Assembly: GCA_013285465.1 (NCBI GenBank)
Contig: CP053449.1
Location: 1,301,540 to 1,365,539, forward strand
DNA: 64,000 nt
Reading direction: 5' to 3'
From: Pseudomonadota bacterium
Lineage (GTDB): Bacteria > Pseudomonadota > Alphaproteobacteria > Micavibrionales > CSBR16-224
Part shown: positions 35,646-44,183 of the stretch, in pieces
Numbering within the stretch: the first letter of the stretch is position 1
How the letters are laid out: each line of letters begins with the position of its first letter
Program-made: the position numbers and the translations under genes
The notes under the pieces: generated by a model
Databases searched by the model: none
Told to the model about the DNA's origin: nothing
Seen by the model: the letters and a program-made list of their open reading frames with translations, nothing else

Positions 35646-37529
35646 ATGGGCAACGATACGGGTCCCGTTACACCGCCGAAACCGGTGCCGAGCTCTACCT
35701 CCATCAAGACGGAGGCAAGAGACGCGCGCGCCGCGGCGGGGAAACAGGCAGGAAAACAGGAAGGGCAAGAGCGCCCTGCCCCGCGTCCGCAGCCTGTAGA
35801 AATTATCCTGCTGCCGCCGACATTGGAAAGCCTGCCGCGTGATGCCCGCCTTGAGGGCGAAGTTCTGCGTATTGATCCCCGCACACAGCAAATCTATGTC
35901 CGCACGCCGCAGGGCGATATCGTGCTGGCGCTGCCGCCTGTGGAAGACAAGGCACCGCAACAGCCTGCCGCTCCCGTCAAAGGGCAAAAGCTGAGCGTCA
36001 CACTATCTGCCGGAACGCCGCCGGAAAGCGCCAGTATTCAAGTCACGCCGCAGGAGACGGCCACCGCAACACGGGAAACAGCAAAACCGCAAGCGCCTGA
36101 GCCGGTCGCAGCACTGCCGCAAAAACCGCTTGCCGCAGGTGAAACCGTGACCGCGATTGTCACCCATGCGCATGCTCCTGCCGCAGAAGAAGCCGCCATC
36201 AAAGCCTCGGAACAAATCCGCACGGCCTTGCTGCAGCAAGCGGAGAGCATTGCCGTAAACGCGCCGCTTCCGGAAGCGGTTGATCTGCAAACCGCCGCTG
36301 TTATTGCCGCACATGCATCAACGGCCGTTGTAAAACCTGCTGAACCCTCTGCGCAGACCACAGAAACACCGCAACCACCCGCCTCTCCTTTACTGGCAGT
36401 TTTATCGGTTTTACAGGACGGGTTATTGGCAGAGCAGAAAACACCCGCCGCACAAAAACCGCAGGCAGATTTACAGCATCTGCGCGGGCAGATTTTTCGT
36501 TTTGATATTATTGACGTGCAAGCGCCGCAAAAGCAGACAGCGCCTGCCGTAACGGAAACCAACACCGCGACCGCAGAAAAAACGCCGCTGACCGTGACCG
36601 TGACGGAACACAGTCCCGCAGGATTGCCGATTGCCACCGTCACAACCTCGAATATTCCCGAATTGCCGCAAGGGGCACAAATTGTGCTGCAAACATCCCA
36701 TATGGCGCCTGCCGGGACAGTCCTCAGTGTGACGGCAACGCCGCTCACGCCGGAGCAATTCGTGCAGCAACTACAGACTCCGTCTTTTGTGCCGCAACAG
36801 GCGGGTGCGGTGGCCTCATCACTGCCGCCGCTTGTACCGCTGCTCAGCACGTCATGGCCTGCATTGGAAGAAGCGCTGCAAATTTCCAATGCCATCGCTC
36901 CGGATGCCGCCGCAGCTTTACGTGGTACAATCCCCTCCCCGACCTCTCCCGCGCGACTGGTACCGACCGTACTGTTTTTTCTGGCGGCTTTGCGCATGGG
37001 CAATCTGGAGGGCTGGCTGGGCGAACGCAATATGGACACACTGAAACAAAGCGGCCGCCGCGATGTCATCTCGCGGCTGACATCGGACTTCCGCGGTATC
37101 GCGCGTCAGGCACAGGAGGTTTTATCCGGCGACTGGCGCGGCATTTCCCTGCCGCTTTTAGACCGTGATGATATTGATATGATCCAGTTTTTTACGCGTC
37201 AGCAGCATGTCGAGGACGAGGACGAAAACACAGAGTCTAAAGACGGCGAACGTGGTGACGGAAAAGCCACGCGCTTTCTGCTGAACCTGCGCCTTAGCCG
37301 TCTCGGCGATGTCCAAATTGACGGTTTCCTGCGCCATCAACAAACGCTGGATGTGTTTTTACGTACCCGCACGCCGCTTCCTGCCGATACGCGGCAGGAC
37401 ATCCTGCGCGCCTTCCATGACGGGTTGGAACAGGCCGGACTATCCGGCGGACAAATAGCCTTCCAAACCGGAGAAGATCATTGGATGCATGTCCCCGCCG
37501 CCTCCGGCCAATCCCCGCTCTTCGCTTGA
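35646..37529 (+). CDS. FliK-like Pro/Ala-rich protein
   Basis: A 627-residue protein. After a charged N-terminus comes a small beta domain (about 75-125, L-E-G-E-V-L-R-I-D-P-R-T-Q-Q-I-Y-V). Then follows a long low-complexity Ala/Pro/Thr/Gln region (about 95-430). The C-terminal 110 residues read like the Flg_hook domain of FliK: L-N-L-R-L-S-R-L-G-D-V-Q-I, L-D-V-F-L-R-T, A-F-H-D-G-L-E-Q-A-G-L. FliK measures flagellar hook length and is secreted by the flagellar system. No flagellar gene is nearby, so the assignment is tentative. Start at 35646 follows tkt closely. Confidence 0.55.
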   Translation: MGNDTGPVTPPKPVPSSTSIKTEARDARAAAGKQAGKQEGQERPAPRPQPVEIILLPPTLESLPRDARLEGEVLRIDPRTQQIYVRTPQGDIVLALPPVEDKAPQQPAAPVKGQKLSVTLSAGTPPESASIQVTPQETATATRETAKPQAPEPVAALPQKPLAAGETVTAIVTHAHAPAAEEAAIKASEQIRTALLQQAESIAVNAPLPEAVDLQTAAVIAAHASTAVVKPAEPSAQTTETPQPPASPLLAVLSVLQDGLLAEQKTPAAQKPQADLQHLRGQIFRFDIIDVQAPQKQTAPAVTETNTATAEKTPLTVTVTEHSPAGLPIATVTTSNIPELPQGAQIVLQTSHMAPAGTVLSVTATPLTPEQFVQQLQTPSFVPQQAGAVASSLPPLVPLLSTSWPALEEALQISNAIAPDAAAALRGTIPSPTSPARLVPTVLFFLAALRMGNLEGWLGERNMDTLKQSGRRDVISRLTSDFRGIARQAQEVLSGDWRGISLPLLDRDDIDMIQFFTRQQHVEDEDENTESKDGERGDGKATRFLLNLRLSRLGDVQIDGFLRHQQTLDVFLRTRTPLPADTRQDILRAFHDGLEQAGLSGGQIAFQTGEDHWMHVPAASGQSPLFA

Positions 37530-37606
37530 CAGCTTTCTTATATTATGTTAAATTCATTGCTATTATATAGCACGATCCTATCGTAAAAAAATGGCGGATA
37601 TCAAAG

Positions 37607-38356
37607 ATGGCAACAAGTTTGACATACCACGCGAAACTCGCAGGTTATCACATTGGAAGACACGTAACACTTGGCGCAACCCCTTTCTTTATGGCGACTG
37701 TGGCTAGCCTTTGGGGTGGTACAGCAGTGTTTGACGCAATCAATAACGATCTTGACCCGACGGGTACAACTCTACAACAACAAACAGTCGAACAATTGCA
37801 GACACAAAAAGCTTCCCTGCTGACACAAATCGCCGCATACCAAAATTTACAGCGCCAAAATTATACCCTCAAAACTGATAAAGCCACACTTCAAACCGCT
37901 AAAACCTCTTTACAGGAATCCACGATGCGTTTTTTCGCCGATCTTGTGGGCAATGGCTCCATGCAGGACGGGCTTGATGTCGGAGAAGCAGATGTCAAAG
38001 CCATCTTGGAAGAGCTGAAATCCGGTGCCCGCGACTTCGATTGGCAACAGCATGTCAACAACTCCATTCCGGATATGATTGAATACGGAATCGATTATGC
38101 CAATAATTTGGATGAGGTACGCACGCTTCATCGTCATGAAGGAACAGAACCGCTTACCCAGCGGTTTTCCATCGCGAAAGATATAATCAAAGAAGCCAAG
38201 CAACGCGATGAAATGAATTTCATGCTGAGCCTGATAGCTGTCTTGGCCACTTCCGCGCTGGGGGGACTCAGTGTCTTTACGGTTCTGGAAGCTGGCGGTA
38301 GAAAGATGCGCCTTACACCAAAACCGACGCCACCACCACCACCACCCAAACATTAA
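37607..38356 (+). CDS. TM-coiled-coil-TM protein, member A of a three-gene family
   Basis: A 249-residue protein with no known family. Layout: short basic N-terminus with H-A-K-L-A-G-Y-H-I-G-R-H, TM1 at about 25-45, a Gln/Leu/Lys heptad region (about 58-105; T-V-E-Q-L-Q-T-Q-K-A-S-L-L), a helical domain, TM2 at about 206-226 and a Pro-rich tail ending P-P-P-P-P-P-K-H. The layout and length match the two tandem genes at 53955-55489, though direct identity is low. The ends are probably cytoplasmic with the coiled coil in the periplasm, or the reverse. Ends 10 bases before the convergent Lrp gene. Confidence 0.65.
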   Translation: MATSLTYHAKLAGYHIGRHVTLGATPFFMATVASLWGGTAVFDAINNDLDPTGTTLQQQTVEQLQTQKASLLTQIAAYQNLQRQNYTLKTDKATLQTAKTSLQESTMRFFADLVGNGSMQDGLDVGEADVKAILEELKSGARDFDWQQHVNNSIPDMIEYGIDYANNLDEVRTLHRHEGTEPLTQRFSIAKDIIKEAKQRDEMNFMLSLIAVLATSALGGLSVFTVLEAGGRKMRLTPKPTPPPPPPKH

Positions 38357-38366
38357 TCTTTCAAAA

Positions 38367-38843
38367 CTATTCCGTTTTGATGGGAATGCCCGGATCGTAT
38401 TTGCAGAGCTTCACCGTCAGCGAGGATTTGACATGGCTGACATTCGGTGCCGCCGTCAAATGCTTCGTCAGGAACTGCTGATAATCATCCCAATCCGCAG
38501 CAACGATTTTCAAAAGAAAATCCGCCTCACCCGCAACCATATAGCATTCACGCACTTTCGGCCAACCGCTCACCATCTCGATAAAGCGGTTCAGATCGTT
38601 TTCCGACTGATTCCCGAGTCCGACCTGCGCAAAGACCGTCACGCCGTAACCCAGCGAGGCCGCATCCAGATGCGCATGATAGCCGAGAATAAGTTTGTTT
38701 TCCTCCAACGCGCGCACACGACGCAGGCAGGGAGGCGCGGAAATGCCGACTTTCTCGGCCAAATCCACATTTGTAATACGTCCATCGTCCTGCAATTCCT
38801 TAAGGATTTTGCGGTCGATACGGTCCAACTTAACTTTTCCCAT
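38367..38843 (-). CDS. Lrp/AsnC family transcriptional regulator
   Basis: A 158-residue leucine-responsive-type regulator. The N-terminal winged helix (L-D-R-I-D-R-K-I-L-K-E-L-Q-D-D-G-R, then V-D-L-A-E-K-V-G-I-S with P-P-C-L-R-R-V-R-A-L-E) is followed by the RAM ligand-binding domain (about 65-150) with Y-M-V-A-G-E-A-D-F-L-L-K. It probably forms dimers to octamers. Palindromes in the shared gap with the divergent ELM1 gene could be its own operator. Ligand unknown. Confidence 0.92.
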   Translation of the reverse strand: MGKVKLDRIDRKILKELQDDGRITNVDLAEKVGISAPPCLRRVRALEENKLILGYHAHLDAASLGYGVTVFAQVGLGNQSENDLNRFIEMVSGWPKVRECYMVAGEADFLLKIVAADWDDYQQFLTKHLTAAPNVSHVKSSLTVKLCKYDPGIPIKTE

Positions 38844-38887
38844 GATGTGTCTTCTTCTGTGCTTGAAAAAATATCTATCGTAAAATA

Positions 38888-38925
38888 AAAGGGTATGTTT
38901 TCCCTTCCCTGTGTAATAATATTAC
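38888..38925. promoter_or_regulatory. Two palindromes in the Lrp-ELM1 divergent gap
   Basis: GTAATA-A-TATTAC (38913-38925) is a perfect 6-bp inverted repeat around one base. AAGGG (38889-38893) also pairs with CCCTT (38902-38906), overlapping the likely promoter zone. Lrp proteins bind AT-rich imperfect palindromes, so these are candidate operators. Confidence 0.4.
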
Positions 38926-38968
38926 CATACAGCAAATGCAATAACAAACTTTAGAAAATCGAAAAAAA

Positions 38969-39940
38969 ATGACGCAGCGCAACATATCCTGTTGGGTGGT
39001 GAGTGAAGGACTTGCAGGAACAGAGAACCAATGTCTCGGAATCGCGGATGCGCTGGGGGTCTCTCCCACGGTCAAACGCATCAAATTGCGCTTTCCCTGG
39101 AAACAGCTGTCCCCTTACCTGCGCTGCGGGCATCAATGGGCTTTTGACAGTGCGGGTGACAGCCTTGCACCGCCTTGGCCCGATCTGGTTTTGGCCAGCG
39201 GCCGCAAAAGCATCGCCGCCGCCTTGCATATCAAACGACAAAGCAACGGAAAAACACTGGTCGTACAAGTGCAGGACCCGCGCATCCCTGCCCGGCTGTT
39301 TGATCTTGTCACCGTGCCCCAGCATGACCCGACTCGTGGTGACAATGTTATCATCACCACAGGGGCCCTGCACCGCGTAACAGTTGCGAAGCTGGCAGAA
39401 GAAGCCGCGAAATTCCCCCTGTTACAGGAACTGCCTGCACGGCGTGCTGCCGTCATGATCGGCGGCAACAGCAAAGCGCATCGCTTAACGGAAGAAAATG
39501 CCGCAGCACTGGCGGCAAGATTACAGGAACTGGCAGAAGATTACAGCCTGATGATCACGGTATCGCGGCGCACCCCGCCGGCCTGTCTTGATATTCTGCA
39601 AAAGACGCTGGCGGATAATCCCCGTGTTTACTTCTGGGACGGCAGCGGCGCAAACCCCTATTTCGCCTTTCTGGAGTGCGCTGATATATTGCTGGTAACG
39701 GAAGACAGCGTGAGCATGACGTCAGAAGCGATTTCAACAGGCAAACCCGTTTACACCATCCCGATGGAGGGCGGCGCCGCGCGCGTCAACAAGTTCCATC
39801 ACCTCTTGCAAACACAGGGTTATACGCGTATCTTGCCTCAAGAAGGCACACTTGAATCATGGCATTACACGCCACCGCAAGATACGGCGGCAATCGCCGC
39901 GAAAATACAAGCATTACTGGAAGAAAGGGTGAACACATGA
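38969..39940 (+). CDS. ELM1/DUF1022 family protein
   Basis: A 323-residue protein of the mitochondrial-fission ELM1 family (DUF1022), which has a GT-B-like glycosyltransferase fold in bacteria. Seen are C-W-V-V-S-E-G-L-A-G-T-E-N-Q near the start, P-D-L-V-L-A-S-G-R-K-S, V-V-Q-V-Q-D-P-R, a Gly-rich I-G-G-N-S-K, and L-V-T-E-D-S-V-S-M-T-S-E-A. The role in bacteria is not established. Its stop codon TGA overlaps the ATG of trxB (ATGA), so the two are translationally coupled. Confidence 0.85.
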   Translation: MTQRNISCWVVSEGLAGTENQCLGIADALGVSPTVKRIKLRFPWKQLSPYLRCGHQWAFDSAGDSLAPPWPDLVLASGRKSIAAALHIKRQSNGKTLVVQVQDPRIPARLFDLVTVPQHDPTRGDNVIITTGALHRVTVAKLAEEAAKFPLLQELPARRAAVMIGGNSKAHRLTEENAAALAARLQELAEDYSLMITVSRRTPPACLDILQKTLADNPRVYFWDGSGANPYFAFLECADILLVTEDSVSMTSEAISTGKPVYTIPMEGGAARVNKFHHLLQTQGYTRILPQEGTLESWHYTPPQDTAAIAAKIQALLEERVNT

Positions 39941-40917
39941 CAGACACGAAACATAGCAAGGTTTTGATTATCGGCTCCGGCCCCGCGGGCTATACGGCAG
40001 CAATTTACGCCGCGCGGGCCAATCTTTCTCCTCTGCTGGTGACAGGCATGCAGCCCGGCGGACAAATGACGATTACGACCGATGTCGAGAACTATCCCGG
40101 CTTTGCCGATGTGATCCAGGGCCCGTGGCTGATGGAACAAATGCAGAAACAGGCTGAAAATGTCGGCACGGAAATGGTCATGGATATGATTACCGCGGTT
40201 GATTTTTCCGGCAATCCCAAAAAAGCCATCGGCGATTCCGGCACGGTTTACACTGCCGATACCGTGATTATCTCGACAGGCGCACAAGCCCGCTGGCTTG
40301 GGCTTGAAAGCGAACAAGCCTTCAAAGGCTACGGCGTTTCCGCCTGTGCAACCTGTGACGGATTTTTCTACAAAGGTAAAAAAGTCGTTGTCATCGGTGG
40401 TGGTAACACCGCTGTGGAAGAAGCGCTGTTCCTGACCAATTTCGCCGAACATGTCACGCTGGTTCACCGCCGTGACGAGCTGCGTGCCGAACGCATCATG
40501 CAGGAACGCCTGTTCAACCATGAAAAAGTCTCCGTTATCTGGGACAGCGTCTTGGAAGACGTTGTCGGCAACCCGCCCGGCGGCAGCGATGCCGGTGTCA
40601 CAGGCGTCAAGCTGCGCAATGTCAAAACAGACGAAGTCAGCGATCTTGATGTGCATGGTGTCTTTATCGCCATCGGGCATGACCCCGCCACCTCTGTCTT
40701 TAAAGGACATGTCGATATGGATGGTGACGGTTATATCCTCGTCAAATCCGGATCGACCGCGACCAATATCTCCGGCGTATTCGCCGCAGGCGATGTCTGC
40801 GATCATATTTACCGTCAGGCGGTTACAGCCGCCGGTATGGGTTGCATGGCTGCGCTGGATGCCGACCGCTGGATCGCCAAAAACGGCGGCAGCATGAAAC
40901 AGGAAAATGCCGCGTGA
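39937..40917 (+). CDS. trxB: Thioredoxin reductase
   Basis: FAD enzyme that reduces thioredoxin with NADPH. The 326-residue protein has the FAD-binding G-S-G-P-A-G-Y-T-A-A (13-22), active-site Cys137-Ala-Thr-Cys140-Asp and NADPH-binding V-I-G-G-G-N-T-A-V-E-E-A (about 152), followed by H-R-R-D-E-L-R. The ATG at 39937 overlaps the stop of the ELM1-like gene, and its own stop overlaps the GTG start of rluD. Confidence 0.97.
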   Translation: MTDTKHSKVLIIGSGPAGYTAAIYAARANLSPLLVTGMQPGGQMTITTDVENYPGFADVIQGPWLMEQMQKQAENVGTEMVMDMITAVDFSGNPKKAIGDSGTVYTADTVIISTGAQARWLGLESEQAFKGYGVSACATCDGFFYKGKKVVVIGGGNTAVEEALFLTNFAEHVTLVHRRDELRAERIMQERLFNHEKVSVIWDSVLEDVVGNPPGGSDAGVTGVKLRNVKTDEVSDLDVHGVFIAIGHDPATSVFKGHVDMDGDGYILVKSGSTATNISGVFAAGDVCDHIYRQAVTAAGMGCMAALDADRWIAKNGGSMKQENAA

Positions 40918-41915
40918 GTGAAAGCCCGCAAGAGCTTGCAGTCACTATTCCCGAAAATCTGGATGGCGGGCGGCTTGATGCCGCCCTCGCCGCCGCACTG
41001 GTTACAGAAGATTTGTCGCGCGCACGCATTCAGGCGTTGATTGGTGACGGACAGGTTTTCAAAGACGGCAAAGCGGTCACCCGCAGCTCCGGCAAGGCGA
41101 AAGAGGGCGAAACCTATATTTTGCGCATCCCTCCCGCCGCACCCGCCACCCCCGTGGCCGAAAATATTCCGCTGACGATCCTTTATGAGGATGATGATAT
41201 TATCGTCATCAACAAAGCCGCCGGCATGGTGGTGCATCCTGCCGCCGGACATGCGCAAGGCACATTGGTCAATGCCCTGCTGGCGCATTGCGGCGATACG
41301 CTCTCGGGCATCGGCGGTGTGAAACGGCCCGGCATCGTCCACAGGCTGGACAAGGATACTTCCGGATTGATGGTTGTCGCCAAAAACGATGCGGCCCATA
41401 AAAATCTGACGGCACAGCTGGCCGCACATACTGTCCGCCGTGTTTACCGCGCGATTGTCTGGGGTGTTCCCACGCCCCTCTCCGGCATCATCGAGGGCAA
41501 TATCGGACGGTCATCCTCCAACCGGAAAAAAATGGCCGTACTCGAAAACGGCGGCAAAGAAGCGATTACGGAATATGAAGTCGATACGATTTTCGAAGGC
41601 GGTGTTGCAAGTCTTGTCACCTGCCGCCTGCATACGGGCCGGACGCATCAGATTCGCGTCCATATGACCCATATCGGACATTGGCTGATCGGTGACCCCT
41701 TATACCGCCCCAACAGCTTCAAACGGCTGCGCAAGGGCCCTGTCGGGCTTTTTGATATGCTGCACGGCTTCCCGCGACAGGCGCTGCATGCGGCAGCTCT
41801 TCGTCTGCGGCACCCGCGCACGGAGGAAGAAATGTCATGGCAGGCCGATCTGCCCGAAGATATGCAGAATATCCTCTTGGCGGGTGCGAAGCAGTCGTGT
41901 AGCATGGAAACGTAG
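40914..41915 (+). CDS. rluD: Ribosomal large subunit pseudouridine synthase, RluA family (RluD-like)
   Basis: Converts uridines in 23S rRNA to pseudouridine. The 333-residue protein has an N-terminal S4 domain (G-G-R-L-D-A-A-L, L-S-R-A-R-I-Q-A-L-I) and the catalytic H-R-L-D-K-D-T-S-G-L-M with Asp146, then L-H-T-G-R-T-H-Q-I-R-V-H. The start is a GTG at 40914 overlapping the trxB stop (GTGA), supported by AGGA about 10 bases upstream and the close fit of M-S-E-S-P-Q; an ATG further back at 40842 lies inside trxB. RluD is the best match among RluA paralogs by its S4 domain. Confidence 0.92.
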   Translation: MSESPQELAVTIPENLDGGRLDAALAAALVTEDLSRARIQALIGDGQVFKDGKAVTRSSGKAKEGETYILRIPPAAPATPVAENIPLTILYEDDDIIVINKAAGMVVHPAAGHAQGTLVNALLAHCGDTLSGIGGVKRPGIVHRLDKDTSGLMVVAKNDAAHKNLTAQLAAHTVRRVYRAIVWGVPTPLSGIIEGNIGRSSSNRKKMAVLENGGKEAITEYEVDTIFEGGVASLVTCRLHTGRTHQIRVHMTHIGHWLIGDPLYRPNSFKRLRKGPVGLFDMLHGFPRQALHAAALRLRHPRTEEEMSWQADLPEDMQNILLAGAKQSCSMET

Positions 41916-41957
41916 TTTTGAACTCTTAAGAACCATCTGAAGATAACGGAGAATATC

Positions 41958-42806
41958 ATGGTCAGCGACGAACTCGGTCAACCTTTTGATCCTTTTGCGG
42001 CAGAACAGAAAAAAGAGGAAGAGGAAGCCAGACAAAAAGCCGAAAAAGCTGAAAAAAAAGCAGCTGAAGCAAAGTTCAGCCCTGAAGAACGGGAAGCGGC
42101 AGAGAAAAAAATGGCCGATACCGAGACCGCGCGCCTTGCCGACATCGAAAGCCAGATGATTCCCGCCTTCGACCTTGAAAAAATTGACTTAAAAAGCACC
42201 GATACTTCCGGCTCAAAATCTGTCGGCAAAGAGGAAGAACTGAGTCTGGAACTGGAAGGCGGCGCGAAACTCAACAAAGTTCTGATCGGGCTGGGCTGGG
42301 ATGCCCCTGAAACAACAGGTGAAGGCGATGAATTCGACCTTGATGCCAGCGTTTTTCTGCTAACCCCCGATGGTAAAGTGAGCGATGATACGGATTTCGT
42401 CTTCTACAACAATCTGGCAGCTGCAGGCGGTGCCGTACGCCATCACGGCGACTGCAAAACCGGGCGTGATGATGACGGTGATGACGAAATCATTACCTGC
42501 CTGCTGGATCAAATCCCTTTCCGTTCCGACAGAGTCGTGATTGTTATCACCATCCATGAAGCCTATGAGCGGCTCCAGCATTTCGGCCTAGTTGAAAATG
42601 CCTATGTCCGCTTGGTTGACCTTGATTCCAATAAGGAACTTGTTCGTTATAATCTGACCGAAAATGCCGATAAGAAAGATGCGATTATCATTGGCGAGCT
42701 GACGCGTAGCACAACGGCATGGGTTTTCCGCCCGCGCGGAGAGACGTTTGAGGGCGGCTTGTATCAGGTCGCCAGAAGCTTTGGCGTCTACGTCGCTCCG
42801 ACCTAA
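41958..42806 (+). CDS. TerD family protein with coiled-coil extension
   Basis: A 282-residue protein. Residues about 1-70 form a Glu/Lys/Ala-rich coiled coil (E-E-E-E-A-R-Q-K-A-E-K-A-E-K-K). The rest is a TerD domain: V-L-I-G-L-G-W-D-A, D-L-D-A-S-V-F-L-L, D-F-V-F-Y-N-N, and G-D-D-D-x calcium-binding Asp cluster (D-D-D-G-D-D-E), I-H-E-A. TerD proteins bind Ca2+ and are linked to tellurite and stress resistance. The coiled-coil start is not typical. No other ter gene is nearby. Confidence 0.88.
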   Translation: MVSDELGQPFDPFAAEQKKEEEEARQKAEKAEKKAAEAKFSPEEREAAEKKMADTETARLADIESQMIPAFDLEKIDLKSTDTSGSKSVGKEEELSLELEGGAKLNKVLIGLGWDAPETTGEGDEFDLDASVFLLTPDGKVSDDTDFVFYNNLAAAGGAVRHHGDCKTGRDDDGDDEIITCLLDQIPFRSDRVVIVITIHEAYERLQHFGLVENAYVRLVDLDSNKELVRYNLTENADKKDAIIIGELTRSTTAWVFRPRGETFEGGLYQVARSFGVYVAPT

Positions 42807-42851
42807 TCCGTTGCATTAACATTCACCGGCAACAATATGTTTTTAAATGAT

Positions 42852-43232
42852 TTACTGTGTGGGATATAGCGCAGCAGCGATGCGGCGCTCTTCCGCCAAT
42901 AATACATTATAGGTACGACAGGCTGCGCCGGTATCCATTGATTCCACCGCCAGACCTTGCGCGTTTAGCATCTCGCGGATATCAGGCGGCAAAAACACTG
43001 CTTTCTCTCCGCCGCCAAACAGCACAACATCCACATCATCCGCGCCAATCAGCGGCGCAAAATGCGTGATTTCAAGATCTTTAGGTGTTTCAGGCACATC
43101 CCATGCCGTTACCAATGACGGGAAAACCAAAATCGGCCCGGTAAAATTCTCGTTGCTGATTTTAAAACCGTTTTTGCCGTAAGACTGGATGACCTTCCGG
43201 TCCGCCGTGACCATCGGCGTGACGTCAACCAT
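42852..43232 (-). CDS. Mth938-like domain protein
   Basis: A 126-residue protein of the Mth938/NDUFAF3-like (DUF498) fold. Matching signs are I-x-S-Y-G, G-F-K-I, G-P-I-L-V-F-P, D-V-V-L-F-G-G-G and the T-G-A-A-C-R-T-Y-N-V-L end. Often found directly after secF in alphaproteobacteria. The ATG at 43232 overlaps the last 8 bases of secF. Function in bacteria is unknown; the eukaryotic relative assembles respiratory complex I. Confidence 0.85.
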   Translation of the reverse strand: MVDVTPMVTADRKVIQSYGKNGFKISNENFTGPILVFPSLVTAWDVPETPKDLEITHFAPLIGADDVDVVLFGGGEKAVFLPPDIREMLNAQGLAVESMDTGAACRTYNVLLAEERRIAAALYPTQ

Positions 43233-44169
43233 TGGTTTCGCTTTCCGGCGTGTTGGTGACGACGCGGTTTCTATCGCGCGGGCGCACATACAGCAGCAAC
43301 GGTGTGGCAATAAAGATTGACGAATATGTTCCGATAAAGATACCGAAAATCAGCGCCGTGACAAAGCCGCGGATAACGGCACCGCCGAACTGCCACAATG
43401 CCAGCAGAGCCAACAATGTGGTCAAGCTGGTCATTAATGTCCGCGACAATGTCTGGTTAATCGACAGATTGAACAGCTCACGCAGAGGTTTTTTCTTATA
43501 TTTGCGCAAATTCTCGCGCACACGGTCAAATACCACGACCGTATCGTTAATGGAGTAACCGGCGATCATCAGGACTGCCGCGACCGTTGCCAGCGTAAAT
43601 TCCATTTGCGTCACACCGAAAAAACCGACGGTAAAAAGAATATCATGTGTCAGCGCCAGCACTGCAGCCACGCCGAACTGCCACTCAAAGCGCATCCAGA
43701 TATAAGCCAGCAATCCGGCCAGCGCATAGAACAGCGCCTTGCCGCCGGCCTCGATCAGCTCTTCCCCGACCTGCGGACCGACAAATTCCACGCGGCGGTA
43801 ATCTTTAACAGAGTCGTCGATTTTTGCGCGCACCTGTTCCATGACAACTTTTTGCTGCGCTTCATCACGGTCCTGCTGCGGGATACGGATCATAACCTCA
43901 TTCGGGGCGCCGAATTCCTGCACGCTCACAGCGCCGATATCCAATGTACTGAGCGCGCTCCGCAATGCGGTAAGATCAGCGACATCGTCCTTGGTCTGGA
44001 TTTCAATCAGCGTCCCGCCGGTAAAATCAATCCCGAAATTCAGACCTTTCTGAAAGGTCAAAAACATGCCTGCACAGATGACGATAACCGATAAGCCAAG
44101 AGCAATTTTATGCCATCCCATAAAATCGCAATTCGTCTCGTCCGGAACCAGTTTCAGAATGCCACGCAT
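43225..44169 (-). CDS. secF: Protein translocase subunit SecF
   Basis: SecF forms with SecD the complex that pulls proteins through SecYEG using the proton gradient. The 314-residue protein has TM1, the periplasmic region starting I-D-F-T-G-G-T-L-I, and five helices in the second half with A-G-Y-S-I-N-D-T-V-V-V-F-D-R-V-R-E-N-L-R and the T-L-M-T-S-L-T-T motif. AAGGAG lies 7 bases before the ATG at 44169; another ATG one codon earlier has shorter spacing. Confidence 0.96.
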   Translation of the reverse strand: MRGILKLVPDETNCDFMGWHKIALGLSVIVICAGMFLTFQKGLNFGIDFTGGTLIEIQTKDDVADLTALRSALSTLDIGAVSVQEFGAPNEVMIRIPQQDRDEAQQKVVMEQVRAKIDDSVKDYRRVEFVGPQVGEELIEAGGKALFYALAGLLAYIWMRFEWQFGVAAVLALTHDILFTVGFFGVTQMEFTLATVAAVLMIAGYSINDTVVVFDRVRENLRKYKKKPLRELFNLSINQTLSRTLMTSLTTLLALLALWQFGGAVIRGFVTALIFGIFIGTYSSIFIATPLLLYVRPRDRNRVVTNTPESETNG

Positions 44170-44183
44170 CATTATACTCCTTA

